Positions 25,018-32,853 of a stretch of 64,000 bases of DNA are shown piece after piece. The notes under the pieces were generated by a model. The model was not told the origin of the DNA. It saw only the letters and a program-made list of their open reading frames with translations, and searched no databases. The stretch is taken from contig CAZMUM010000018.1 of assembly GCA_964569385.1 (NCBI GenBank), positions 28,415-92,414 on the forward strand, written 5' to 3'. The translations under genes were made by a program, and so were the position numbers. Source of the stretch: JAADHX01 sp964569385. Its GTDB lineage: Bacteria > Actinomycetota > Acidimicrobiia > Acidimicrobiales > Poriferisodalaceae. The stretch's first letter is position 1. Every line of letters begins with the position of its first letter.

Positions 25018-25959
25018 ATGCGTGTGTTTGAAAGACTTCGAGCCCTTCCCTTGGCGCTCGCGGCGGTGTTGACGCTCGGTTCGTGCAGCGACTCCGAGCC
25101 CAGGTCAGCATTGGCCGACCGACCCAAGGATTGGGGCGACTTCCCGGTTGGTCAGGTGATTGACGAACTTGTCGGAACCGGGTCTGAGGTTCCAGACCTG
25201 ATCGACGAATTGGTCACCGACTGCCTTGACGATCGTGGCCTAAGTCCGAGCATCATCGCCGAGTACGAAGCCCAGTCGTCAGCCCAGCCGTCCCCAACAC
25301 AGATCTTGGGCGTTGCCAGTGGGTTTGGTTCGGTTGCTGACCCATTTGAGCCGCTGCCGTCGGTCCTACCCGGGTCCGCGCCTTCGCAACTGGACGTGGC
25401 CCTCGATGGCGACAACGGCCAAAAGGGCTGTACCCAACTCTTGCAAGAACGCGTCGACAACCCGGTAGCCAGAGTTCTCAACGTACTTGGGAGCGACCTC
25501 GCAACGCTCAAGCTGGGTTACGGGACAGACGAGCGTGTTCGTACATTCTGGCAGTCGTGGGCCGACTGCATGAACGACCAGGGCCACAATGCGGCCAACC
25601 TGAAGAGTCTTCGAGATCGGTTCACCACCGATGCCAACGCAATTCGCTCGGCAAGCGAGCTAGCACAGTTCAACCAGGGCGGTGTTCTCGGCATACTGCT
25701 ACCCGAGGAGCAGAAGATCCTCGACGATGCCGCCGAAGAAACCGAATCCGCGCTGGACCAGCTTCGCTCCAGAGAAGAGTCGGCGGCCTCAGCGTCGTCG
25801 CGATGCGGGGCCGATCCTTCCAGCACCATTCCCCAAGTGCTCACTTCAGTGCGGATCGAATACGAACAAGCCATGCTCAGTGCTAGTCGGGGCAAAATCG
25901 AATCGCTGCGAGTGGAAATAGCAACCTTCGTTTCGAACAACAGCGATCGCGGGCGCTAG
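25018..25959 (+). CDS. Putative lipoprotein of unknown function (313 aa)
   Basis: The signal peptide (MRVFERLRALPLALAAVLTL) ends in a lipobox LGSC, so the mature protein would start at a lipidated Cys and sit outside the membrane. The rest is polar and mostly helical with several Cys residues (TDCLDDRGL, KGCTQLL, WADCMNDQGH, SSRCGADP) that could form disulfides. I do not recognise the family. The ATG at 25018 is used in preference to an upstream start at 25000 because it begins the signal peptide. Confidence 0.7.
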   Translation: MRVFERLRALPLALAAVLTLGSCSDSEPRSALADRPKDWGDFPVGQVIDELVGTGSEVPDLIDELVTDCLDDRGLSPSIIAEYEAQSSAQPSPTQILGVASGFGSVADPFEPLPSVLPGSAPSQLDVALDGDNGQKGCTQLLQERVDNPVARVLNVLGSDLATLKLGYGTDERVRTFWQSWADCMNDQGHNAANLKSLRDRFTTDANAIRSASELAQFNQGGVLGILLPEEQKILDDAAEETESALDQLRSREESAASASSRCGADPSSTIPQVLTSVRIEYEQAMLSASRGKIESLRVEIATFVSNNSDRGR

Positions 25960-26051
25960 AGGGCCTGGAACACAGCGCTGCCAGCCGACCTGTTTGGCCG
26001 ATTCCACTAGAGCCGTCGCCTGAATGAGTTGGATAACCACACCGTTGGCTA

Positions 26052-26504
26052 CTAGTCGGGAATCGGAAACGGTTTCTGTAGCGGCCAACCCGCATCGGAC
26101 GGACCGCTCGCCCGAAGCTGTTCGAGACGTAGAAGTGCTTCCGAGAGCGGTGGCCGTTCGCCCTCGCGAATCCACCAGCACACCGTACCCGGCCGAGTAG
26201 AGGAGTCGAACCATTCCTTGCGCCGACGCAGGTACGCCGAATGGCCGCTCGTGGTGACGTACTTCTTGAGCGAGTCGAGATCGATCCAGATCGAGTAGTT
26301 GACGATGACGTTCCGGTCGTCGATCTCGGGGACATCCACATAACTGGCCGACTGGCCATCATCGTCGGTAAGGCGCCAGACAAAACCCGGGGACAACTCG
26401 GCCAAAGCGTTGATGGGGTCGAGAGCCGCGACGAACTCTGCGCTCTCGGGTGCATCGAGCGGATGGGTGAGCCTGGCGACATTCAATTCGGCAAGATGCC
26501 ACAT
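26052..26504 (-). CDS. DUF3291 family protein (150 aa)
   Basis: The sequence matches DUF3291, a ferredoxin-like monooxygenase-type fold: MWHLAELNVARLTHPLDAP, FVAALDPINALAELSPGFVWRL, and SAYLRRRKEWF with CWWIREGERPPLSEALLRLEQL. No catalytic residues are established for the family. A TACGGT box seven bases before the ATG predicts a leaderless mRNA. It is convergent with the lipoprotein gene. Confidence 0.85.
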   Translation of the reverse strand: MWHLAELNVARLTHPLDAPESAEFVAALDPINALAELSPGFVWRLTDDDGQSASYVDVPEIDDRNVIVNYSIWIDLDSLKKYVTTSGHSAYLRRRKEWFDSSTRPGTVCWWIREGERPPLSEALLRLEQLRASGPSDAGWPLQKPFPIPD

Positions 26505-26511
26505 GAGCCGA

Positions 26512-26517
26512 ACCGTA
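26512..26517 (-). promoter_or_regulatory. -10 box of the DUF3291 gene, predicted leaderless
   Basis: TACGGT on the minus strand ends seven bases before the ATG at 26504. Confidence 0.4.
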
Positions 26518-26651
26518 CCCAGTTTTCAGCCGAAGCCGTTGTCCTGGACCCGCTGTAGACTAGGCATACGACAGAAACGTCTACCACGATTCGCGTCAGT
26601 ACGACACAGCGAAAATTACGGCGCGAACTCGCTCACAGCGCTGGAGCGACA

Positions 26652-26813
26652 ATGGCTGACACCCTCGGCGAGGCTCTGTCGGCCCTGCGCCGTGAGCGCT
26701 TTTATCGCGACATGGCCGACGCGGAGGCGACACTGCGGAACGATCCCGAGGCTTGGGCCAACTACGTCGCCGAACGCGATGTTTGGCTCAACCCCGACCT
26801 TGCGGCCAAGTGA
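26652..26813 (+). CDS. Small putative antitoxin partner of MazF (53 aa)
   Basis: This short acidic helical protein (MADTLGEALSALRRERFYRD to NPDLAAK) has a ribosome-binding site GGAG five bases before its ATG. Its stop overlaps the GTG of the MazF-like gene (GTGA). The gene order, small size and overlap are those of a type II antitoxin preceding its toxin. The sequence is not one I recognise as MazE, RelB or Phd, so the antitoxin role is inferred from position. Confidence 0.6.
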   Translation: MADTLGEALSALRRERFYRDMADAEATLRNDPEAWANYVAERDVWLNPDLAAK

Positions 26814-27148
26814 ACTTCGGCGACGTGGTCGAGGTGGACTTCGGCGTTCCGATGGGATCTGAGGCCGGATATGTACGGCCATCGATAGTAGTCACGGCAG
26901 ACAGTTTCCTTCGGTTCAGGCCGAGCACCATCTACGTCGTACCTTTGACTTCTGCGCCGCGTAACTTCCCAAGCCACGTGGAGATCCTTCCTGATGAGTT
27001 CGACGGGCTGTCGAAACCGTGTACGGCTCTAGTCGAGCAGCTTCGGGCTGTCGCGATCGCGCGCTGCAAACCGCTAGATGGAAACATCGGCCCTTCGGCG
27101 GGCCACCAGACCCTCGACCTGGTGGCGATGATCATGGGGATGCCTTGA
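26810..27148 (+). CDS. MazF/PemK-family endoribonuclease toxin (112 aa)
   Basis: The MazF fold is clear: FGDVVEVDFG at the N-terminus, GYVRPSIVVTADSF, YVVPLTSAPRNFP and CTALVEQLRAVAIARCK. MazF toxins cleave mRNA or other RNA at short motifs and are neutralised by a co-encoded antitoxin. The GTG at 26810 overlaps the upstream small gene and matches the family start. The stop lies two bases from the convergent EamA gene stop. Confidence 0.88.
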   Translation: MNFGDVVEVDFGVPMGSEAGYVRPSIVVTADSFLRFRPSTIYVVPLTSAPRNFPSHVEILPDEFDGLSKPCTALVEQLRAVAIARCKPLDGNIGPSAGHQTLDLVAMIMGMP

Positions 27149-27150
27149 CG

Positions 27151-28077
27151 TCAGGCCAACCTGAGCCTGGTTGAGATCGTCCTTGCGGCTCTGACAGTGA
27201 TCACGAGACCGATCACTGCCATCGGTGCGCCTATCCAGAAGCCACTGTTCGGCGCCTCGCTAAGAATCCACCAGGCCAGCAGCGCTGCACCAATCGGCTC
27301 CAGCAGCGTCACCACCGACACGAGTGTCGCGGAGGTTCGGTCGAGCACAAAGTTGAGCAAGGTGTGCCCTAACAACTGCGGGCCAACAACCATTGCCGCG
27401 ATCAACATCCAAGTACGACCAGACAGACCGAACAGTGTGTCTCCAGACACAACCACCGCCACCAGCAATACGACCGCCGCCACCGCGTACACGCAGCTGG
27501 CGTAGATCGTCGTCGGCAGGCCAGCACTACGCAACCGTCGCCCAATCAGAATGTAAACGGCGACGGCGGCCCCGCCTCCGAAAGACATGATGTTGCCAAG
27601 AGTTGGGTTCGTCGCGGTTTCGGTGGTCTCGATGCCAACCCATCCCACGACAGCTCCACCCAATATCGCCAGCGCAATTCCAGGCCAGACGGATCGACGA
27701 AGCGGTTCCTTCAGCACGAACACGCTGCCAACGGCAACGAACACCGGCGACATCGTTACCAGCGTCACGCTGGCTGCAACCGTAGTGAGCTGAAGACCCT
27801 CAAGCCACAGCGCAAAGTGAACACCGAGCGCTATCCCGCTCAGACCGATTAGGCGCCAGTTCTCGCGCACCGCAGACTTCATCGTTGAATCTCGGCGAAC
27901 CCGTCGCAGCGCAAACGGGCTCAATACCGCGGCACCGAACGTGTTTCGCCAGAACGCAATGACCAGGCCAGTAGCAACAGCCTCTCGTACCAGAATGGCC
28001 GACGAAGAGATCGAAATCACCACAACTGCGAGTGCGCCGAACACGACGAACTGTCCGCCAGCAGCTGGCTTGGTCAT
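27151..28077 (-). CDS. EamA-family (DMT) transporter (308 aa)
   Basis: The protein has ten hydrophobic helices in two EamA repeats, with an early REAVATGLVIAFWRNTFGA segment and a second repeat beginning near GNIMSFGGGAAVAVYILIGR. The family exports metabolites such as amino acids or takes up small organics; the substrate is unknown. The ATG at 28077 overlaps the tesB stop (ATGA), so the two are co-translated. A longer open frame to 28206 lies inside tesB and is not used. Confidence 0.88.
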   Translation of the reverse strand: MTKPAAGGQFVVFGALAVVVISISSSAILVREAVATGLVIAFWRNTFGAAVLSPFALRRVRRDSTMKSAVRENWRLIGLSGIALGVHFALWLEGLQLTTVAASVTLVTMSPVFVAVGSVFVLKEPLRRSVWPGIALAILGGAVVGWVGIETTETATNPTLGNIMSFGGGAAVAVYILIGRRLRSAGLPTTIYASCVYAVAAVVLLVAVVVSGDTLFGLSGRTWMLIAAMVVGPQLLGHTLLNFVLDRTSATLVSVVTLLEPIGAALLAWWILSEAPNSGFWIGAPMAVIGLVITVRAARTISTRLRLA

Positions 28078-28859
28078 CGCGTTCGTAGGCGGATGAGCCC
28101 CTCTTGAACAACCGAGGCCACCAACAGGCCCTCCTGAAACACGTTCCCAGTGGCGACACCTCGGGAACCGACCAAACCCTGTGTGGTCATGTCGAAGAGG
28201 ACCCACTCGTCGGCTCGAACCGGTCGATGGAACCAGATCGAATGGTCAAGCGACGCCGACACAAACGTGTCGTGCCATTGGTCTTGTTCTGGTTGTATCG
28301 GATGCAACGAAACAATCGCGTCCATCGGGTTTCCATCAGAGAGATAGGCCAGTCCACAGGCATGCGAAGCGGGTGAATCGTCGAGTTGTTCATCGAATCG
28401 GCACCACGCCACCGAGTGGCCGGAGCCGGGTTCGAGGGCCAGCTCGCGGTAGTCCATGAATGACCCCCAACCAGAACGTTCGACCGACTCTGGCCCTGGA
28501 ACGTCTGGCATGACTGGCTCCTGGATGTCGACGCCATCTTCGCTTCTTTGAAACGATGCTGAGAGATTGAGGATGGCCCCGCCACTCTGGCGAGCAACCA
28601 CTCGGCGCGTCGAGAACGACCGTCCATTACGAATTCGATCGACTTCGTATCGCACCGGCTCGGCCGGGTCGCCGCCGAGGATGAAGTAGGAGTGCAACGA
28701 ATGAACGAAATGCTCTGAGTCGACCGTTTTGGCCGCTGCGGCCAGGGCTTGGGCGACAACGAGCCCGCCATAGATGCGACCCCATTCGTAGGGCGGGCTG
28801 ACGCCAACCCAGACATCGGGACCGTGTGCGTCGAGGGCGAGCATGGGCCGTTCGAGCAT
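28074..28859 (-). CDS. tesB: Acyl-CoA thioesterase II, TesB-like (261 aa)
   Basis: This is a double hot-dog thioesterase: YGGLVVAQALAAAAKTV and VHSLHSYFILGGDP in the first fold, the VRYEVDRIRNGRSFSTRRV block, and SASLDHSIWFHRP with EWVLFDM near the end. It hydrolyses medium- and long-chain acyl-CoA. A TAGAGT box six bases before the ATG predicts a leaderless mRNA. It is divergent from nudC with a 46-base shared promoter region. Confidence 0.92.
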   Translation of the reverse strand: MLERPMLALDAHGPDVWVGVSPPYEWGRIYGGLVVAQALAAAAKTVDSEHFVHSLHSYFILGGDPAEPVRYEVDRIRNGRSFSTRRVVARQSGGAILNLSASFQRSEDGVDIQEPVMPDVPGPESVERSGWGSFMDYRELALEPGSGHSVAWCRFDEQLDDSPASHACGLAYLSDGNPMDAIVSLHPIQPEQDQWHDTFVSASLDHSIWFHRPVRADEWVLFDMTTQGLVGSRGVATGNVFQEGLLVASVVQEGLIRLRTR

Positions 28860-28865
28860 CGGCAG

Positions 28866-28871
28866 ACTCTA
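28866..28871 (-). promoter_or_regulatory. -10 box of tesB, predicted leaderless
   Basis: TAGAGT on the minus strand ends six bases before the ATG at 28859. Confidence 0.4.
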
Positions 28872-28892
28872 CTGGCGATGCTGAGTTGGCGG

Positions 28893-28898
28893 TAGCGT
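28893..28898 (+). promoter_or_regulatory. -10 box of nudC, predicted leaderless
   Basis: TAGCGT ends seven bases before the ATG at 28906. It faces away from the tesB box 22 bases upstream. Confidence 0.4.
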
Positions 28899-28905
28899 CA
28901 GCGTC

Positions 28906-29745
28906 ATGGATGTACCCCGCCTCGAACCCCTTGTCGTTCCTCCAGAAGGTCTCGCCGCCGAGGCCCACTGGGTGGTGGTGCGCAATGGTCACGTGGTTTT
29001 GGGTTTCGAAGGCGACGCGCTTCCCTTCGGCATCGATCCGCCCCTTGGAACCGCTCTCAACCGACACTTTCTTGGCACGATCGGCAGCCACGGTGTCTGG
29101 GCTGTCGACATTGAGGACCACCACGAACACCATGATGTTCCCGGCGTTGCCGACGGTTTCGAGCTAGTCCACCTCCGTGCCGTGTATGGCCGCGTACCGG
29201 AGGCGCACTGGTACAGCGCCGGCCGCGCCGAGCAGATTGTTCAGTGGTCGCGGACCCATCAGTTCTGCGGAAGGTGCGGAAGCCAGACGGAGGTTCACCC
29301 AACCGACAGAGCCCGCAGCTGTCCGGGCTGCGGGCTGTTGGCCTACCCCCGTTTATCGCCGGCTGTCATCGTGCTGGTTGAACGAGACGACGGCCGAGCC
29401 CTGCTGGCTCAGGGGCGGCAGTTTCCCGGACGTTTCTTCTCGACGCTGGCTGGCTTTGTCGAGCCAGGAGAAGGCCTCGAGGACGCAGTGCATCGAGAGA
29501 TCCTCGAGGAAACCAACGTCGCTGTCACCGATGTCGAGTACTTCGGTAGCCAGCCGTGGCCCTTCCCGAACTCTCTCATGGTCGGGTTCAGAGCGAGGTA
29601 CGAATCGGGCGACATCGTCATTCAAGAAGACGAGATTGTCGAAGCCAGCTGGTTCGCACCCGACGACCTCCCACCTTGCCCCCGCGGCGCCATGTCAATA
29701 GCCGGGTCGTTGATCGACGACTGGCTCAGCCGGTCCGGTCAGTAG
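28906..29745 (+). CDS. nudC: NADH pyrophosphatase NudC (279 aa)
   Basis: The zinc ribbon (CGRCGSQTEVHPTDRARSC and CPGCG), the Nudix box (GFVEPGEGLEDAV then REILEETNV, with Asn where Gly is usual) and the NudC-specific SQPWPFPNSLM motif are all present. The enzyme hydrolyses NADH and removes NAD caps from RNA 5' ends. Its last 20 bases overlap the convergent rsfS gene. Confidence 0.94.
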   Translation: MDVPRLEPLVVPPEGLAAEAHWVVVRNGHVVLGFEGDALPFGIDPPLGTALNRHFLGTIGSHGVWAVDIEDHHEHHDVPGVADGFELVHLRAVYGRVPEAHWYSAGRAEQIVQWSRTHQFCGRCGSQTEVHPTDRARSCPGCGLLAYPRLSPAVIVLVERDDGRALLAQGRQFPGRFFSTLAGFVEPGEGLEDAVHREILEETNVAVTDVEYFGSQPWPFPNSLMVGFRARYESGDIVIQEDEIVEASWFAPDDLPPCPRGAMSIAGSLIDDWLSRSGQ

Positions 29746-30175
29746 CCATACTGGGTGTCTGCCCGGAACTACTTTCCACTCTTGATTCGCCGCTTTGGCC
29801 TTGGGGAGGTTCGTCAACCCAGTCGACCCTAGGCACATCGCTCCACAGCTGTTCGATGTTGTAGAACGCCCTGGTCTCGTGATGGAAGATGTGGGCCACG
29901 AACGGGCCGAAGTCGAGCAGTATCCACGACCCTTCGCGTACTCCTTCAGCGCGTCGGGAGCCTTCGCCGCCCACGGCCTTGACGGCAGCTTCGATTTCCT
30001 CGGCGATTCGCCGCACCTGACGGTTGTTCTGGCCAGAGGCGATGACGAAGTGATCGGTGATTCCCAATACATCACCAACGTCGAGGACGACAATCTCGTC
30101 GGCTTTGAGGTCAGCTGCTCCTTGAGCCGCGGCGGCTACAACGGACGGAAGTTCGGTTTGGGAAAGCGAGATCAT
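29726..30175 (-). CDS. rsfS: Ribosomal silencing factor RsfS (149 aa)
   Basis: The RsfS/Iojap fold is shown by AAQGAADLKADEIVVLDV, DHFVIASGQNNRQVRRIAEEIE, and a C-terminal GSWILLDFGPFVAHIFH block. It binds ribosomal protein L14 and blocks subunit joining in poor growth conditions. The C-terminal 35 residues beyond DVPRVDW are an unconserved tail that overlaps nudC. The LytR_C gene upstream on the same strand is separated by 22 bases. Confidence 0.94.
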   Translation of the reverse strand: MISLSQTELPSVVAAAAQGAADLKADEIVVLDVGDVLGITDHFVIASGQNNRQVRRIAEEIEAAVKAVGGEGSRRAEGVREGSWILLDFGPFVAHIFHHETRAFYNIEQLWSDVPRVDWVDEPPQGQSGESRVESSSGQTPSMATDRTG

Positions 30176-30197
30176 TTGGTCTCACGCTAGCGGGCTG

Positions 30198-31565
30198 TTA
30201 CTCGGTCACGACCGCCACGGCATCTTCGGTCAATATGCCCAAGGTGGCGACGAGGTCAGCGCCGACGACGATGGTCACATCAACCACGTCGATCGCATCA
30301 AGCTGCTTTACAACTTCGCCAACACCAAGGGCCCCACGGATACGGAGGGCAGCCTCGCGCTGCTCATCTCGGTAGAAGACAACTTGAGTTACTTCGTAGT
30401 CGAAGTTGGCCGCATTGTCGACCAGTTCGATCGATGCTGCTACCCCGTTTACCAACGATGCAATCGGCGCGCCTAGCCCAGGCACCCCCGCACCGTTAAG
30501 TAACTGAACTCGCGTTCTGACCAGACCGCCGAAGCCGCGGGCTGGGTCCAGACGAACAATGAGCTCGTCGAGCGAATCGCGGTTCACGCCAAACAACTCG
30601 TCCTCACCGGCAATCACATCGACATCAATGATTCGGTATTCGATCTGTTCGCTGCGCACAGATAACTCGTCGAGGAAATGCTCTGCGTCAGCATCGATGT
30701 CTCGCAACTCGACAACAACCTCGGATCGGGCCGCGAACAGTGCGGTCCAGAATTCTTGGTGCCGAACCAAGCGTTGTAGGCCTGTCTCGTTCAAAGCTTG
30801 GCGCTCCAGGAAGTCGGCCGAGTCCGAAGCAGCCACCAGAATCGCACCGGAGGGATAGACCACTCGGACACGGTCGCGTGCCGTGGCTTCGTCCAGTCGA
30901 CGTGGGTTCTCGACAAGGAGCGGATCGAACGATCTGACTAGCTCGGTCATGTCGGCCGGCGTGAGCACAATGGTGTGGTCGAAATCGATAGTCAGCAGGT
31001 TCTCGACCGCGAGGACGGCTAGATCGACACCGCCGTACTCGCCCGCAGCGATGATCGTGTCCAGCCCGAATCCAGGGACTTCGACGAGCATCGACACGGG
31101 CATGAACACCATCGACGAGGCCCCATCGTCGGTTAACGATGCTGCGGCAAGACTGACCGGTTCCCCAGACCCGTCGACCTGCATGATTAGTGCTGTCGTC
31201 GATGCCGAGGGCAGAGCCGTGGGCGCTGTAGGGGTCGCGACCTCGCCACTCGATGCGGCCGGGATGAGTCGATCGTAACTAAACCACACGATTCCGAGCC
31301 CCGACAGAGCTAGAACTATGACCGGTAGCAGTAGACCTCGGCCCCTTGGCGCTCGTTCGGCTGGGGCCGTCTGCTTTGAAGCCGGCGTGGCGATTGTGTT
31401 CCCCAAGGGCCCCGACTGTGGGATTCGAGCGCGAGCTGTTCTGCTCAGTCGCGGAAGACGAACCTCGACATCGGCCAAAAAGCCGCCTTCGTCAGAGTTG
31501 TCTTGGTCGAAGACCGCAACGCTTTGATCGTCAGCGGGCCCCTCGGCCCAGTCCCGTCTATTCAT
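30198..31565 (-). CDS. LytR_C-domain membrane protein (455 aa)
   Basis: The N-terminus is cytoplasmic and Arg-rich, followed by one transmembrane helix (about 77-98). A large outside region contains an LCP-like fold without clear catalytic Arg pairs, and then a C-terminal LytR_C domain (RTRVQLLNGAGVPGLGAPI onward). LCP proteins attach polymers to peptidoglycan; here the enzymatic part looks degenerate, so transfer activity is uncertain. GGGAG six bases before the ATG is its ribosome-binding site. An LCP/LytR_C gene before rsfS is a common actinobacterial arrangement. Confidence 0.75.
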   Translation of the reverse strand: MNRRDWAEGPADDQSVAVFDQDNSDEGGFLADVEVRLPRLSRTARARIPQSGPLGNTIATPASKQTAPAERAPRGRGLLLPVIVLALSGLGIVWFSYDRLIPAASSGEVATPTAPTALPSASTTALIMQVDGSGEPVSLAAASLTDDGASSMVFMPVSMLVEVPGFGLDTIIAAGEYGGVDLAVLAVENLLTIDFDHTIVLTPADMTELVRSFDPLLVENPRRLDEATARDRVRVVYPSGAILVAASDSADFLERQALNETGLQRLVRHQEFWTALFAARSEVVVELRDIDADAEHFLDELSVRSEQIEYRIIDVDVIAGEDELFGVNRDSLDELIVRLDPARGFGGLVRTRVQLLNGAGVPGLGAPIASLVNGVAASIELVDNAANFDYEVTQVVFYRDEQREAALRIRGALGVGEVVKQLDAIDVVDVTIVVGADLVATLGILTEDAVAVVTE

Positions 31566-31962
31566 GGCGACTCCCTCGTGTCGTCATACGTCTCGTCGAC
31601 AGGGGTGAGAACTAATTAACACACGTTCTTAAGAAATCCCCTCGACGCGGGGGCCCAGGCATGAAAAGCTATCGAATGCCTGACCACGGGTAGCCACAAA
31701 CCTGGGGTTAAGTCGCAGGCAAAGTGTGACGTGTATGTCTACTAGGGCCGATGCCTATTCGGGCCTTGGTTCCCTAGGCGTAGTACGCCAGACATACAAA
31801 CTATAAGGACGTGTGACCAATTTCACAGTGGAATATGGAACATACAGCGCTAGCGCGCCGTTGCACATATTGACTCGCTGATCATCGGTCTCCCCCGCCG
31901 GTGACAGCCATAAGAAACAATACCGAGGCCACGGGCCTCACCCAGGAGACACCAGAAACACT
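31566..31962. other. 397-base intergenic region with sigma-gene leader
   Basis: No protein-coding gene is seen here. It is AT-richer than its surroundings and holds a weak hairpin (CCCC/GGGG, 31638-31652), nested inverted repeats at 31732-31798, a TATAAG at 31802-31807 with no -35 partner, and an AGGAG at 31944-31948 that is rather far (14 bases) from the sigma ATG. It should contain the divergent promoters of the LytR_C and sigma genes, but I could not fix them. Confidence 0.7.
31732..31798 (+). ncRNA. Candidate structured RNA: three-way junction in the sigma-gene leader
   Basis: Helix P1 pairs TGTATGTCT (31732-31740) with AGACATACA (31790-31798), nine perfect pairs. Helix P2 pairs CTAGGG (31742-31747) with CCCTAG (31772-31777) and contains an inner CCGA/TCGG stem. 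Helix P3 (31778-31788) is GCGT-AGT-ACGC. The three helices join with one base between P1 and P2, none between P2 and P3, and one between P3 and P1. No known riboswitch consensus was recognised. It lies 164 bases before the sigma ATG. Existence as RNA is inference. Confidence 0.4.
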
Positions 31963-32802
31963 ATGAGCGATTCCGTCGGTCAGTACCTCAACGAAATTGG
32001 CGCAGTGGCATTGCTCACTGCCGCAGACGAGCGCATGCTCGCCCAACAAATAGAAGCCGGTAAAGCAGCCCAAGAACTACTTGCAGAAGGCAACGTAACT
32101 GTTGCCCAGAAACGACACATCAGGCGCGATATCAACACCGCGGCAGCAGCACGCGACCGGTTTATCCGGGCCAACCTGCGCCTGGTGGTCTCAATCGCCC
32201 GCCGGTACCCGTTGCCCCCAGCCATGGAACTGCTCGACCTCATCCAAGAAGGCAACCTTGGCCTTGAGCATGCAGTCGAAAAATTCGACTGGCGCAAAGG
32301 CTTCAAGTTCTCAACCTATGCAACCTTCTGGATTCGCCAGTCGATCGGTCGAGCCCTCGATCAAAAGGCCAGCCTCGTTCGTTTACCATCGGATCGATCG
32401 GCAAGCCTTCGAGCTGCCCTTCGGGCCAACTCAGGCGACCACGAAGCTCTCGATGATGAACACGCATGGTTGCAGCGCATCTCGACGCCAACCTCTCTCG
32501 ATCGTTCCATCGGCGACGACGGCGACTCGACCCTGATCGACCTCGTGCCAGACATGAAGGACGGTCCCGAGACCCTGGTGATGGATCAGTCAGAGCTCGA
32601 CTTCGTCGTCGGCCTTCTCGACAACCTCGATGCCAGAGCCCGACAAGCCGTCGAGCACCGGTTCGGCCTTCGTGATGGCGAGAAGCGCAGCTACCGCGAA
32701 GTAGGCGAAGAGCTCGGGGTCACCGCCGAGGCCGCTCGCCGCTTGGTGAAACGGGCCGTAAACGACCTCCGCGAAGACGCAGAACGCATCGTCGCCGCTT
32801 AG
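31963..32802 (+). CDS. RNA polymerase sigma-70 family factor, group 2-like (279 aa)
   Basis: Region 1.2 (VGQYLNEIGAVALLTAADE), region 2 (RFIRANLRLVVSIARRY, ELLDLIQEGNLGLEHAVEKFDW, FSTYATFWIRQSIGRAL) and region 4 (YREVGEELGVTAEAARRLVKRA) are all present. The region 3 segment is short and the protein lacks the long N-terminus of the primary sigma, so it is an alternative, SigB/SigF-or-group-2-like factor. No anti-sigma gene is adjacent. The long upstream leader with strong secondary structure suggests post-transcriptional control. Confidence 0.9.
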   Translation: MSDSVGQYLNEIGAVALLTAADERMLAQQIEAGKAAQELLAEGNVTVAQKRHIRRDINTAAAARDRFIRANLRLVVSIARRYPLPPAMELLDLIQEGNLGLEHAVEKFDWRKGFKFSTYATFWIRQSIGRALDQKASLVRLPSDRSASLRAALRANSGDHEALDDEHAWLQRISTPTSLDRSIGDDGDSTLIDLVPDMKDGPETLVMDQSELDFVVGLLDNLDARARQAVEHRFGLRDGEKRSYREVGEELGVTAEAARRLVKRAVNDLREDAERIVAA

Positions 32803-32853
32803 TCGGCCGAAATCACTGGCATTGGTCCGTGATGTGCGCCAATATCTGCAACC

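Noticed and set aside
24940..25018. tRNA-associated attachment site of a mobile element
   Set aside because: The repeat is inverted rather than a direct copy of the tRNA 3' end, and no integrase or element genes follow.
26410..26862. 150-codon plus-strand frame spanning the DUF3291 start and the antitoxin region
   Set aside because: It conflicts with the DUF3291 gene, its predicted promoter and the two toxin-antitoxin frames, and its translation has no recognisable domain.
31638..31652. Intrinsic terminator or attenuator before the LytR_C gene
   Set aside because: Only a four-pair stem with a seven-base loop; too weak to call.
31681..31740. Possible ydaO (c-di-AMP) riboswitch before the sigma gene
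   Set aside because: The run ACAAACCTGGGGTTAAGTC is reminiscent of the GGGGUGAAUC core, but the second conserved block (CCGUCAGCUAACC) and the pairing scheme are missing.
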